This document shows positions 25,287-31,516 of a stretch of 55,920 nt of DNA, in pieces. Below the pieces are notes generated by a model. It saw only the letters and a program-made list of their open reading frames with translations. It did not search any database and had not been told where the DNA came from. The stretch is from a virus: IMG/VR virus record IMGVR_UViG_3300003324_000282, positions 1-55,920 of that record, one strand, 5' to 3'. How positions within the stretch are numbered: position 1 is the stretch's first letter; the number at the start of each line of letters is the position of its first letter. A program made the translations under genes and the position numbers.

Positions 25287-26911
25287 TGGAGATATATGTC
25301 CTCGACAGTCTTTTCCGTCGGATGGAAGTTGTGGATTTGTATGAGTCAATGATCTGGACAGAGAGATTTGCTGAGATTGGGGATTTTGAGCTTGATCTCA
25401 AGTCTACTCTCGCAAATCGTAGCTTGTTTACTACAGGTACTCGTCTGGCGATCAACAATTCACATCGAGTCATGAGGGTTGAGACTGTCGAGGATACCTC
25501 CGATAGTGATGGTAAATTAATGCTTAAGATCAAAGGGCGATCAATTGAAACTGTCCTCGAAGATCGAGTGGCTAAAGAATCTATGTCAGATACTACTACG
25601 GAACCAAAGTGGATTCTAACGGGTACACCAGATGAAATTGCCAATGAGATGTTCGATCATATTTGTCGTAATGGTGCACTTAGTCTAGCTGATGTTATTC
25701 CATTCTTGATGCCTGGAACATTTCTAGCAGATGATACAGTGCCAAAGTCTAGTACTACTATTGTCTGGGAACAAGAACCAGATTTTTTGTACAACGCAAT
25801 TAAGAATCTAGTTGATCTTTATGATCTAGGTTTCCGGTTGGTACGAAATTTCGATACCTCTCAGCTATATTTTGACATCTATTCTGGAATTGATCGCACT
25901 TCTCGACAGACAATTTTAGCTCCGGTGATCTTTTCACCAATGCTTGACAATTTACAGAATACCACTGAGTTCACCACAGTTCAAGATAGTAAGAACGTTG
26001 CGTATGTGTTCTCTCCTGCTGGATTTGAAATCGTCTATGGAGAGAATGTTGATCCAGACACACAAGGTTTTGAACGGCATGTGTTGGTGGTCAATGCTAC
26101 GGATGTTACTATTGATAATCCTGATGTTAGTGGTGCACTTATTCAGCGTGGTACAGAAGAACTTTCAAAAGCCAGAGGTAAATCATATTTCGATGGTGAA
26201 CTCAACCAAAATGGTGAGTATATTTATGGAATCGACTACAATGTAGGCGATCTAGTTGAAATGCGAAATGTCGATGGTATTATCACTTACAAACGAGTAA
26301 CTGAACAAATATTTGTTTGTGATGCTGAAGGTGAGCGTTCTTACCCGACTCTAGTCGAAGACATGTTCGCAAATACCAATACTTGGTTGTCGTATGACAA
26401 TAAGCCTACTACTTGGGCTGATTTCGACTACATGAGTTATATTTATCCAAGCATAACAAACACCACGGATCTGCTTAAGCTTGCTGATGGTGTAACTTTG
26501 AATTTAATAAGTGGTACTAGATTCTGGTGGGAAGACAACACTACAGATATTCGTGCTCTTTTAAACCCGGATGGGATAACAAGAAGAGCTGCTATTTGGT
26601 ATGATCCTGGAGTTGTTCATTTTCAACTCAACTTTGTTAATGCTTGGTCTGGAATATTGCGAATGTATGCTGTTGACTGGGATAGTGCTAATCGACGTGA
26701 AACCTTTACCGTAACAGATAGTATTGGCACTAGCTCACAATCGATAACTAGTTCATTTCATGACGGTGTGTGGGTAGAGTTTCCGGTTGAAATTAACGCC
26801 GGCGGAATTTTGGATGTCTCAATATCTAATGATGCTGCCGGTAATGCTGTTATTTCAGGTATATTCCTGGACGATGGAAACGAATCTGTCACTTGGGCTG
26901 ATATGGAATAG
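25286..26911 (+). CDS. ReqiPepy6 Gp37-like baseplate protein
   Basis: This 541-residue protein matches the Sipho_Gp37 family pattern. It starts with MEIYVLDSLFRRMEVVDLYESMIWTER-type sequence, has FELDL near residue 35 and RSIETVLEDRV near residue 90. VWEQEPDFLYNAIKNL lies mid-protein, and GTEELSKARGKSYFDGE and YNVGDLVEM occur before residue 330. The last 180 residues are a separate beta-rich, probably carbohydrate-binding module. The family is typical of actinophages. It starts at GTG 25286 overlapping the Dit stop. Confidence 0.82.
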   Translation: MEIYVLDSLFRRMEVVDLYESMIWTERFAEIGDFELDLKSTLANRSLFTTGTRLAINNSHRVMRVETVEDTSDSDGKLMLKIKGRSIETVLEDRVAKESMSDTTTEPKWILTGTPDEIANEMFDHICRNGALSLADVIPFLMPGTFLADDTVPKSSTTIVWEQEPDFLYNAIKNLVDLYDLGFRLVRNFDTSQLYFDIYSGIDRTSRQTILAPVIFSPMLDNLQNTTEFTTVQDSKNVAYVFSPAGFEIVYGENVDPDTQGFERHVLVVNATDVTIDNPDVSGALIQRGTEELSKARGKSYFDGELNQNGEYIYGIDYNVGDLVEMRNVDGIITYKRVTEQIFVCDAEGERSYPTLVEDMFANTNTWLSYDNKPTTWADFDYMSYIYPSITNTTDLLKLADGVTLNLISGTRFWWEDNTTDIRALLNPDGITRRAAIWYDPGVVHFQLNFVNAWSGILRMYAVDWDSANRRETFTVTDSIGTSSQSITSSFHDGVWVEFPVEINAGGILDVSISNDAAGNAVISGIFLDDGNESVTWADME

Positions 26912-26925
26912 CGAAGGAGGTTGAT

Positions 26926-27165
26926 ATGGCAATTGGTGATGATGCTCTTGCTGCCGGATTTCCGTTAGTACCAGATACGGGGGAAGAAGGCCGAATTCGC
27001 TGGGGTGGGCGAGAGATGAACCGAACACGAGACTTAATTGCTCAAGTGTTTGCTCTTATTCCTGTCGGCAAATCGGCATATCGTGCAGCATCGGGAATTT
27101 CTTCAGGTACTGATGATCCAGCTGGTGGTAATGACGGAGACATTTACTTTAAGATTCTTGGTTAG
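26926..27165 (+). CDS. Small minor tail protein
   Basis: This 79-residue protein contains EEGRIRWGGREMNRTRDLIAQ and a Gly/Asp-rich C-terminus ending GNDGDIYFKILG. That ending is a motif often found at the edge of fibre modules. GAAGGAGG precedes ATG. It probably belongs to the baseplate set with its two neighbours. Confidence 0.65.
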   Translation: MAIGDDALAAGFPLVPDTGEEGRIRWGGREMNRTRDLIAQVFALIPVGKSAYRAASGISSGTDDPAGGNDGDIYFKILG

Positions 27166-27168
27166 CTT

Positions 27169-27627
27169 ATGAATGAATATGTTTTTAATATAGGCACTGC
27201 GGGTCAAGTAAAAATTCAAGAAGATCCAGTGGCTCATAGTGTTGTCAGCTGGATCAAAGGTCCAGGTATTGAAATACCAGTAGGATATTGGTCGTATGTT
27301 GTTTATGATTCTGATGGTAATGATGTTATTGTCAGTAATCTTAAATCTTTTCATCTTTTAGCCAATACAGATTGGCAACGTTTAGGATATGTATATGTTG
27401 GATTGAATGCTAGTTTCCTGCTTGGAATCGGTGGTACTGATACTGCTGAAATGGGTAGTGGAGAAACATTTACTATTCCTTTATTAGGGAATCCTGATAT
27501 TCATTTTGTTTCTATTAAAGTTGGGGATAAATATAAAAAGGCGGTTCCATATGTTAATGTTGATGGTGTTTGGAAAACCGCAAAAGCTTTGATTATGTCT
27601 AATAGCGAATGGAAGGAAGTTACTTAG
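27169..27627 (+). CDS. Minor tail protein, beta-rich
   Basis: This 152-residue protein is beta-rich and lacks cysteines. Its C-terminus contains KKAVPYVNVDGVWKTAKALI followed by SNSEWKEV, a fibre-tip-like ending seen in many siphovirus receptor-binding or minor tail proteins. It lies four bases after the previous gene and closes the structural region. Confidence 0.65.
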   Translation: MNEYVFNIGTAGQVKIQEDPVAHSVVSWIKGPGIEIPVGYWSYVVYDSDGNDVIVSNLKSFHLLANTDWQRLGYVYVGLNASFLLGIGGTDTAEMGSGETFTIPLLGNPDIHFVSIKVGDKYKKAVPYVNVDGVWKTAKALIMSNSEWKEVT

Positions 27628-27639
27628 AAAGGAGGTCTC

Positions 27640-27831
27640 GTGCGGCTCATTGGCGGTAAATCGGGATTCAAAACATTTCGAGACCTTGCTTTCTTTGTTG
27701 CTGGGTTGACTATTTGTTTCTACCATATTTTCACCACGCCGGCAAAAGATCTGTCACTCAAGTTGTTGGTGTTTGGTGGAAGTATAGCTGGCGCTCCAGT
27801 CGCGTTTCGGCAAGATGAGAAGAAGGAGTAG
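27640..27831 (+). CDS. Small membrane protein, lysis cassette
   Basis: This 63-residue protein has two hydrophobic stretches (about 17-32 and 40-56) and a charged C-terminus QDEKKE, a holin-like topology. It starts at GTG 27640 behind AAAGGAGGTCTC. With the next three genes it forms a membrane-protein cassette that includes an r1t-type holin, so a holin, antiholin or lysis-timing role is likely. Confidence 0.65.
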   Translation: MRLIGGKSGFKTFRDLAFFVAGLTICFYHIFTTPAKDLSLKLLVFGGSIAGAPVAFRQDEKKE

Positions 27832-27833
27832 CT

Positions 27834-27935
27834 ATGAAGCATCATATTCTCAAGCGTAAATACTTGCTGTCGTATATTGCTGTAATCGTGACGGTAGAGC
27901 TAGGTATTCAGATTGGACAATCTCTTGCCTCCTAG
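27834..27935 (+). CDS. 33-residue single-span membrane peptide
   Basis: The peptide has a basic N-terminus (MKHHILKRKY), one hydrophobic segment (LLSYIAVIVTVELGIQIG) and a short tail. AAGGAGTAGCT gives a strong ribosome site. It overlaps the start of the next gene in another frame. It is too short for standard gene finders, but its membrane segment and lysis-cassette position support it. Confidence 0.6.
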   Translation: MKHHILKRKYLLSYIAVIVTVELGIQIGQSLAS

Positions 27936-28515
27936 AAAGAAAGAGAATTCGGCTGTCCCAGCAGACGTCGTAGAAGTTGACCCAAGCTTGATACCTATTC
28001 CAGCTGCTATTGTCGAAGATAAGCGAAACACATTAGGCAAAAGACTAGGCGCGTTTGCCATTATTATCCTTCTGTTGTTCTTTGCTATTGGTGGTTATAT
28101 TTCATCAGCACAAAACAATAGCCTGTTACATAGAGCGGCAAAAGATCGAACGGCGCTTATCGATGGTGAACATAAGCTGGTCAAGTCGAATCAAAGACTA
28201 GTCAAGTCGAACAAAGCACAGTCTGATCTAATTCGTAAGCTTCAGCAAGCAATTCGAGAGCAAAACAAAATTCTTAGAGAGGCGGGGTTAGAGACTGTAC
28301 CAGTTCCTAGTAAAAGTCCGTCTACGAGCTCCTCAGGGCCGTCTAGCAACCCTTCTCATAACCCCCAACCTAAGCCAAAACCTAGTCATTCGCCACATCC
28401 TCACCCACATCCGACACATTCACCCCCTCCACCCGATGCAATTCAAAAGGTGCGAGACCGAGTCTGTAATCTAACAGGGATCTGCGTCAATATATCGCAG
28501 TTCTTTAGATTTTAA
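27913..28515 (+). CDS. Membrane-anchored coiled-coil protein with Pro/His-rich stalk
   Basis: This 200-residue protein has a charged N-terminus and one strong membrane helix (about 47-65, AFAIIILLLFFAIGGYI). A predicted coiled coil follows (about 75-125, KLVKSNQRLVKSNKAQ), then a Ser/Pro/His-rich stalk (HSPHPHPHPTHSPPPP) and a C-terminal knot with two cysteines (CNLTGIC). The layout suggests an extracellular tethered rod, as in lysis accessory or spanin-like proteins. The start is uncertain: TTG 27913 or TTG 27925, both overlapping the upstream peptide. Confidence 0.65.
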   Translation: MDNLLPPRKKENSAVPADVVEVDPSLIPIPAAIVEDKRNTLGKRLGAFAIIILLLFFAIGGYISSAQNNSLLHRAAKDRTALIDGEHKLVKSNQRLVKSNKAQSDLIRKLQQAIREQNKILREAGLETVPVPSKSPSTSSSGPSSNPSHNPQPKPKPSHSPHPHPHPTHSPPPPDAIQKVRDRVCNLTGICVNISQFFRF

Positions 28516-28524
28516 GGAGAAAAC

Positions 28525-28908
28525 ATGTTGCTGCTTACTGGTAAAAGCTATGACGCGGCTAAGTACGTCGCACAGGTAGTTCTTCCGGCCATCGCTACAT
28601 TATATTTTGCTATTGACCAAATTTGGGGTCTTGGACAAGCAGAGAAGGTTGTTGGAACTATTGTTGCCATTGACACTTTCCTGGGTGTGGTATTGCATCT
28701 TAGTTCGACTGCTTATAACAACAGCGATGCTAAGTACGACGGCACCGTCCAAGTAACAGATACTGGCGAGAAAAAGAGCTTCAACTTTATTGTCAATGGT
28801 AATCCATATGATCTTGACGAGAAAGACGAAGTTACTTTAAAGGTCGCAAAGGTATCGACGCCGCAGACTACCAAGAAAGCAGCAACTAAGAAGAAAACTA
28901 ACTCCTAA
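28525..28908 (+). CDS. Holin, r1t type
   Basis: This 127-residue protein resembles the phage r1t holin family. An N-terminal helix region YVAQVVLPAIATLYFAID is followed by WGLGQAEKVVGTIVAIDTFLGVVLHLSS, giving two membrane spans. A hydrophilic C-terminal domain and a Lys-rich tail follow. Holins open the membrane so the amidase at 2170 can reach the wall. AAGGAGAAAAC precedes ATG. It is the last gene before the promoter-cassette array. Confidence 0.85.
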   Translation: MLLLTGKSYDAAKYVAQVVLPAIATLYFAIDQIWGLGQAEKVVGTIVAIDTFLGVVLHLSSTAYNNSDAKYDGTVQVTDTGEKKSFNFIVNGNPYDLDEKDEVTLKVAKVSTPQTTKKAATKKKTNS

Positions 28909-28915
28909 TTTAGGG

Positions 28916-28950
28916 TCGCAGGTAATACATCTCATATAATGAGACCCTAA
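28916..28950 (+). promoter_or_regulatory. Array promoter copy 1 (TCGCA-14-TATAAT-GAGACCC)
   Basis: TCGCA at 28916-28920, a 14-base spacer containing AATACAT, TATAAT at 28935-28940 and GAGACCC immediately after. It lies 24 bases before ATG 28964. This exact spacing recurs in all copies. Confidence 0.8.
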
Positions 28951-28963
28951 AGAAGGAGAACAC

Positions 28964-29245
28964 ATGTTCGAAGTGAGAAAGTCAGCAAACGATGCTGGAC
29001 TTAAGAAAGCCATCGAGACTGTGTACTCTGAAATGGCCGGATCAGAAAGTTATACCGAAGAATATTCTAAATCGGTTGACCAGTTAACTAAGCTATACGC
29101 GTTGAAGGAACCACCTAGACGAGTTAGCCCAGATACACTGGCAATCGTGATTGGTAATATTCTTGGTATCATTCTGATTGTCGGTCATGAAAGAGCACAT
29201 ATCGTGACTTCGAAAGCTCTGCAATTCGTGCTGAAATCACGATGA
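28964..29245 (+). CDS. Conserved phage membrane protein with C-terminal span
   Basis: This 93-residue protein has a charged helical N-terminal half. PPRRVSPDTLAIVIGNILGIILIVGHERAHIVTSKAL follows as a hydrophobic span around residues 58-75 and a His-rich juxtamembrane segment (quoted here in brief: VSPDTLA, GHERAHIVTSKAL). I recognise this ending from actinophage and other Gram-positive phage small proteins, without known function. It is the first gene of the cassette array and has its own array promoter and terminator. Confidence 0.7.
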   Translation: MFEVRKSANDAGLKKAIETVYSEMAGSESYTEEYSKSVDQLTKLYALKEPPRRVSPDTLAIVIGNILGIILIVGHERAHIVTSKALQFVLKSR

Positions 29246-29275
29246 ACATTCTGTCCTGAAAGGAGGCTCGAAAGC

Positions 29276-29318
29276 GTAGAAGCTGTGTAAGAACAAATTA
29301 CATGGCTTCTACGTTTTC
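29276..29318 (+). terminator. Terminator after the first array gene
   Basis: GTAGAAGC and GCTTCTAC form an 8-bp stem across a loop of about 21 bases, followed by GTTTT. It ends the unit starting at copy 1. Confidence 0.75.
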
Positions 29319-29351
29319 GGGTTTTCTACATAGATTTTATATTTTTGCCTA

Positions 29352-29383
29352 TCGCAAAAGATACTTGGGCTTTAATGAAACCA
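29352..29383 (+). promoter_or_regulatory. Array promoter copy 2, degenerate
   Basis: TCGCA at 29352-29356, exactly 14 bases, then TTTAAT at 29371-29376 followed by GAAACC. The start-region sequence departs from the consensus, but the spacing is kept. No convincing reading frame follows, so it may drive a non-coding RNA. Confidence 0.6.
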
Positions 29384-29486
29384 AACTACACCCAAACCGC
29401 AAGACCCCCTCCATACCGCGGAACCGCACTTCCCGGCTGCCTTGTGTACCTAACCCTCCGCCCACCAGGATTAGGTTTTTGTTTTT
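29384..29486 (+). ncRNA. Candidate small RNA between an array promoter and a terminator
   Basis: The stretch between promoter copy 2 and the hairpin at 29449 is about 100 bases long and more GC-rich than its surroundings (ACCGCGGAACCGCAC-like segments). It lacks a ribosome site with a plausible open frame. With the 29246-29575 gene-free gap around it, the best reading is a short stable RNA. It could also be a decayed microprotein cassette. Confidence 0.4.
29449..29486 (+). terminator. Terminator of the candidate small RNA
   Basis: CCTAA at 29449-29453 pairs with TTAGG at 29471-29475, followed by TTTTTGTTTTT. The stem is short, but the T-run is strong. Confidence 0.6.
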
Positions 29487-29522
29487 GAAAAATTACCCCT
29501 GGAGGAAAATTTGGAAAAAGTC

Positions 29523-29562
29523 TCGCAAAATTTACGTGGCTTATAACGAGACCCCTACTATC
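29523..29562 (+). promoter_or_regulatory. Array promoter copy 3
   Basis: TCGCA at 29523-29527, 14 bases containing TTTACGTGG, TATAAC at 29542-29547, then GAGACCCCTACTAT. It ends just before the ribosome site of the gene at 29576. Confidence 0.8.
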
Positions 29563-29575
29563 TAAGGAGACCCAA

Positions 29576-29764
29576 ATGTCAGACACACTGAAAGATGAAT
29601 TCGCCGACAACTTTGGCAAGTACCTTGCAAAGACCCTCGCAGCAAGTACTGTTACCACAACAGGCATTGTGCTGGGAATGGCCACTGCAGGTTACATTAT
29701 CACTGTTGTCAAGAAATTCAACAAGAAGCGCGAAGATATGAAAAATCCCCATCTTAGTGACTGA
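29576..29764 (+). CDS. Single-span membrane microprotein (array cassette)
   Basis: This 62-residue protein has an acidic amphipathic N-terminus, one hydrophobic helix (about 22-44, TVTTTGIVLGMATAGYIITVV) and a basic tail KKFNKKRED. That predicts an N-out, C-in single span. TAAGGAGACCCAA precedes ATG. It is a complete cassette with promoter copy 3 upstream and a hairpin terminator at 29773 downstream. Function unknown; exclusion or membrane-modifying roles are possible. Confidence 0.7.
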   Translation: MSDTLKDEFADNFGKYLAKTLAASTVTTTGIVLGMATAGYIITVVKKFNKKREDMKNPHLSD

Positions 29765-29772
29765 TCTCAAAG

Positions 29773-29801
29773 CTCAGAGTCCCACACGGACTTTGAGTTT
29801 T
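29773..29801 (+). terminator. Terminator, 10-bp stem with one G-U pair
   Basis: CTCAGAGTCC at 29773-29782 pairs with GGACTTTGAG at 29788-29797 across CACAC, followed by TTTT. It abuts promoter copy 4 directly. Confidence 0.8.
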
Positions 29802-29835
29802 CGCAGATTTTACATCTCTTATAATGAGACCCCCT
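29801..29835 (+). promoter_or_regulatory. Array promoter copy 4
   Basis: TCGCA at 29801-29805, 14 bases with TTTTACATC, TATAAT at 29820-29825, then GAGACCCC. The terminator of the previous gene touches it, leaving no spare sequence between transcription units. Confidence 0.8.
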
Positions 29836-29858
29836 CACCATCTATCTAAAGGAGAAAG

Positions 29859-30068
29859 ATGAACGAGCTCAAGCAAGAGACGCCCTCAACTCCTCGTCGA
29901 GTGAAGAACTTTGTGCAGAAGCATAAGGTCGCTATCACCGTTGTTGTCACCAGTACTGTCTGGATCTACATCAACCGTAGCGCCCTGAAGCAGCATAACG
30001 ACTTCCTCAAGGAGAAGGGACTCTACGACGAGTTCTACACACCCACTGATGAAGAAATGGGCGAGTAA
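29859..30068 (+). CDS. Single-span membrane microprotein (array cassette)
   Basis: This 69-residue protein has a basic N-terminus (RRVKNFVQKHK), a short hydrophobic helix (about 24-40, VAITVVVTSTVWIYIN) and an acidic C-terminus with EKGLYDEFYTPTDEE. The tail pattern recalls small actinophage proteins of unknown function. AAGGAGAAAG precedes ATG. It is flanked by promoter copy 4 and a terminator at 30080. Confidence 0.7.
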   Translation: MNELKQETPSTPRRVKNFVQKHKVAITVVVTSTVWIYINRSALKQHNDFLKEKGLYDEFYTPTDEEMGE

Positions 30069-30079
30069 CTCTCACAAGA

Positions 30080-30110
30080 CTAGGACCCCTAACACGGGTT
30101 CTAGTTTTTT
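30080..30110 (+). terminator. Terminator, 9-bp stem with one G-U pair
   Basis: CTAGGACCC at 30080-30088 pairs with GGGTTCTAG at 30096-30104 and is followed by TTTTTT. Confidence 0.85.
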
Positions 30111-30115
30111 CTTTC

Positions 30116-30155
30116 TCGCATTTTTTACACTCATTATAACGAGACCCCTACTATA
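30116..30155 (+). promoter_or_regulatory. Array promoter copy 5
   Basis: TCGCA at 30116-30120, 14 bases with TTTTTTACAC, TATAAC at 30135-30140, then GAGACCCCTACTAT. It lies 26 bases before ATG 30166. Confidence 0.8.
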
Positions 30156-30165
30156 AGGAGAAGAA

Positions 30166-30426
30166 ATGTCCACCAAGAACAAGATCATCCTGTCTACCGT
30201 AATCGTCACCGCAGCTGGTGCACTTGCTTACTGGTTCAGTATTCTTGGTTCCGAGATTGCACTGTTCGAGCGCTTTCCCGACATCGACCCAAAGATCGTC
30301 GTGAAGGCACATCGAAAGTTCATTCGAGAAACCCTAAAAGGAACCTATAAGGATCGCGTCATCGTTACTGACGAAGACCACGACAAGGTATTTCTTGAAA
30401 TTGTGGAAGCTCTAACCACAAAGTAA
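30166..30426 (+). CDS. Membrane-anchored small protein (array cassette)
   Basis: This 86-residue protein has an N-terminal membrane helix (about 6-27, IILSTVIVTAAGALAYWFSI). A soluble helical/beta domain of about 55 residues follows (FPDIDPKIVVKAHRKFIRE, VIVTDEDHDKVF). It is the largest of the array microproteins and the only one with a clear soluble domain. AAGGAGAAGAA precedes ATG. Promoter copy 5 and the hairpin at 30439 frame it. Confidence 0.7.
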   Translation: MSTKNKIILSTVIVTAAGALAYWFSILGSEIALFERFPDIDPKIVVKAHRKFIRETLKGTYKDRVIVTDEDHDKVFLEIVEALTTK

Positions 30427-30438
30427 ACTCTTAAAAGG

Positions 30439-30474
30439 CTAAGTACCCTTACAAGGTACTTGGTCTTTGTGTTT
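30439..30474 (+). terminator. Terminator, 9-bp stem with CCCTTACAAGG core
   Basis: CTAAGTACC at 30439-30447 pairs with GGTACTTGG at 30455-30463 with one G-U pair, followed by TCTTTGTGTTTTT. The CCCTTACAAGG core also occurs in the terminator at 43591. Confidence 0.8.
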
Positions 30475-30518
30475 TTGGTATAGGATCATATCAAGAACTA
30501 TATTCTAGTCGCTCTCCG

Positions 30519-30551
30519 TTGATGTCAGAGTCACTAATTCCTATAGGAATT
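30519..30551 (+). promoter_or_regulatory. tRNA promoter with overlapping 16-bp palindrome
   Basis: TTGATG at 30519-30524 and TATAGG at 30542-30547 are 17 bases apart, as for a housekeeping promoter. The -10 lies within a perfect palindrome AATTCCTATAGGAATT at 30536-30551, which could be an operator. The tRNA begins about ten bases later. Confidence 0.5.
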
Positions 30552-30560
30552 ATACTTTTT

Positions 30561-30633
30561 GCCCTACTAGCCCAATGGCAGAGGCAGAAGACTTAAAATC
30601 TTCCAAGTGTGGGTTCGAGTCCCACGTAGGGCA
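30561..30633 (+). tRNA. tRNA with UAA anticodon (decodes UUA Leu), short variable arm
   Basis: The acceptor arms GCCCTAC and GTAGGGC pair over seven bases. The D-stem is GCC/GGC. GAAGA/TCTTC frames the loop CTTAAAA with anticodon TAA, and the T-arm is GTGGG-TTCGAGT-CCCAC. The discriminator is A and CCA is not encoded. A bacterial tRNA-Leu normally has a long class II variable arm, but here it is only about five bases (CAAGT). The genome uses TTA codons freely, which would be slow in a GC-rich host. Aminoacylation by LeuRS therefore needs checking. Confidence 0.9.
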
Positions 30634-30636
30634 CAA

Positions 30637-30675
30637 TCGCAAAAATTGCACGGCTTATAATGAGACCCCTACTAT
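30637..30675 (+). promoter_or_regulatory. Array promoter copy 6
   Basis: TCGCA at 30637-30641, 14 bases with AATTGCACGG, TATAAT at 30656-30661, then GAGACCCCTACTAT. It starts three bases after the tRNA. Confidence 0.8.
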
Positions 30676-30688
30676 GAAAGGAAATGTC

Positions 30689-30883
30689 ATGAAAGAAGAC
30701 GCCAAACGATTTTACAACAAACTCAAGGCGCAAGCTCAAGAGAACCCTATGGCCGCCATCGTCATTGCCACCCTCGTTATTACCGCAACGAGCAAGCTGA
30801 TCGATGCTAACACCAGAAGGTCGAACGCTCGCGCTTGGGAAAAGGAAGTCGACCGTCGTCGTATTCAGTCATCCCGCAAGTAA
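30689..30883 (+). CDS. Single-span membrane microprotein (array cassette)
   Basis: This 64-residue protein has a charged N-terminal helix (KEDAKRFYNKLKAQAQ), a central hydrophobic helix (about 21-35, MAAIVIATLVITATS) and a strongly basic tail. ATG 30689 follows GAAAGGAAATGTC; a longer frame upstream runs back through the tRNA and is not real. Promoter copy 6 and the terminator at 30892 frame it. Confidence 0.7.
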   Translation: MKEDAKRFYNKLKAQAQENPMAAIVIATLVITATSKLIDANTRRSNARAWEKEVDRRRIQSSRK

Positions 30884-30891
30884 CTCTCAAG

Positions 30892-30921
30892 CCTAGAGCC
30901 CTGCAAGGGTTTTAGGTTTTT
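30892..30921 (+). terminator. Terminator, 11-bp stem with two G-U pairs
   Basis: CCTAGAGCCCT at 30892-30902 pairs with AGGGTTTTAGG at 30906-30916 and is followed by TTTTT. Confidence 0.85.
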
Positions 30922-30934
30922 CTTTGGAGGAGAC

Positions 30935-31039
30935 ATGAAGGTATCAGATAAGCAGTGTCCAAACATTGAACCAGAACCGCATCTTCTTGGCGAGTTTCCA
31001 ATGAGCTGTTATCAATGTCATATTTATGCTGACTCCTAG
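30935..31039 (+). CDS. 34-residue cysteine-containing microprotein
   Basis: The peptide begins MKVSDKQCPNIEPEP and contains SCYQCH near the end, giving three cysteines and two histidines. This could be a minimal zinc site. GGAGGAGAC gives a strong ribosome site. No array promoter precedes it, so it may depend on read-through of the terminator at 30892. It was found by reading the frame directly. Confidence 0.55.
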   Translation: MKVSDKQCPNIEPEPHLLGEFPMSCYQCHIYADS

Positions 31040-31042
31040 GGG

Positions 31043-31078
31043 TCGCATAAATTACATGGATCTTAATGAGAAGAGACT
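31043..31078 (+). promoter_or_regulatory. Array promoter copy 7
   Basis: TCGCA at 31043-31047, 14 bases with AATTACATGG, CTTAAT at 31062-31067, then GAGAAGAGAC. The -10 and start region differ from consensus. A terminator-like hairpin follows, so this unit may be attenuated. Confidence 0.7.
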
Positions 31079-31130
31079 TCATGTCTGTCCGAACCCTTGA
31101 ACGGGATACGGTTAACTTCTCCTATCTTTT
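31068..31130 (+). promoter_or_regulatory. Leader with terminator-like hairpin (possible attenuator)
   Basis: GAGAAG at 31068-31073 can pair with CTTCTC at 31116-31121, enclosing a CCC/GGG inner stem, and is followed by CTATCTTTTT. It lies between promoter copy 7 and the gene at 31170. A short frame runs through it, as expected of translation-coupled attenuation. The evidence is structural only. Confidence 0.35.
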
Positions 31131-31173
31131 TATTTTCGCCCATTCGGGCCACTATCGAAAGGAACTGAAATGA
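31081..31173 (+). CDS. Possible 30-residue leader peptide
   Basis: ATG 31081 opens a frame (MSVRTLERDTVNFSY start) that ends with TGA overlapping the next ATG at 31170. It sits about 14 bases from the -10 of promoter copy 7, so it would be nearly leaderless. The exact ATGA coupling supports it, but the weak ribosome site and overlap with a hairpin argue for caution. Confidence 0.3.
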   Translation: MSVRTLERDTVNFSYLFIFAHSGHYRKELK

Positions 31174-31400
31174 GTGCTGACAATGGTTACATTCTTCGCA
31201 AGAACAAAGCGGGTAAGTACGCTTTGCAGCACTACTTCGCGAGTGCAGACGAACTACCTAATGTTGAGAAAGCAACAAAGGTCTTCGATACGGTCGAGGA
31301 AGCCATCCTGCACTACAACGCGCTTGAAAATGAAGCATCCCCATATGCCTCTGAGTATGGTCTCAGTGTGCAACTTATCGAAAGGAAAGACAATGCCTAA
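31170..31400 (+). CDS. Small soluble protein of unknown function
   Basis: This 76-residue acidic protein begins MSADNGYILRKNKAGKYA and continues with a helical segment (VFDTVEEAILHYNALENEA). It has no membrane span or cysteine. Proteins beginning SADNGY occur in other phages, without known function. GAAAGGAACTGAA precedes ATG. It overlaps the next gene by eight bases. Confidence 0.7.
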   Translation: MSADNGYILRKNKAGKYALQHYFASADELPNVEKATKVFDTVEEAILHYNALENEASPYASEYGLSVQLIERKDNA

Positions 31401-31506
31401 GAAGTATGGTCTCGCTCGCTTTTTGTTTGACTTTTTCATGATCACTATCACGGGAGGTTTGTGGTTGCTCTGGATCGTCCTTAAATTCCTTCGGAAGAAT
31501 TCCTGA
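31393..31506 (+). CDS. 37-residue membrane peptide
   Basis: The peptide has a basic N-terminus (MPKKYGLARF), a hydrophobic core with TGGLWLLWIVLKFL and a basic end. This type of very small membrane protein recurs in actinophages. GAAAGGAAAGACA gives the ribosome site. A longer in-frame extension exists but is a shadow of the upstream gene. Function unknown. Confidence 0.65.
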   Translation: MPKKYGLARFLFDFFMITITGGLWLLWIVLKFLRKNS

Positions 31507-31516
31507 GAGGATCAAA

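Noticed and set aside
29302-29565. 87-residue plus-strand frame.
   Set aside because: It runs through a terminator, two promoter copies and the candidate small RNA, with no ribosome site.
30575-30688. N-terminal extension of the microprotein at 30689.
   Set aside because: It reads through the tRNA and promoter copy 6; the internal ATG has a good ribosome site.
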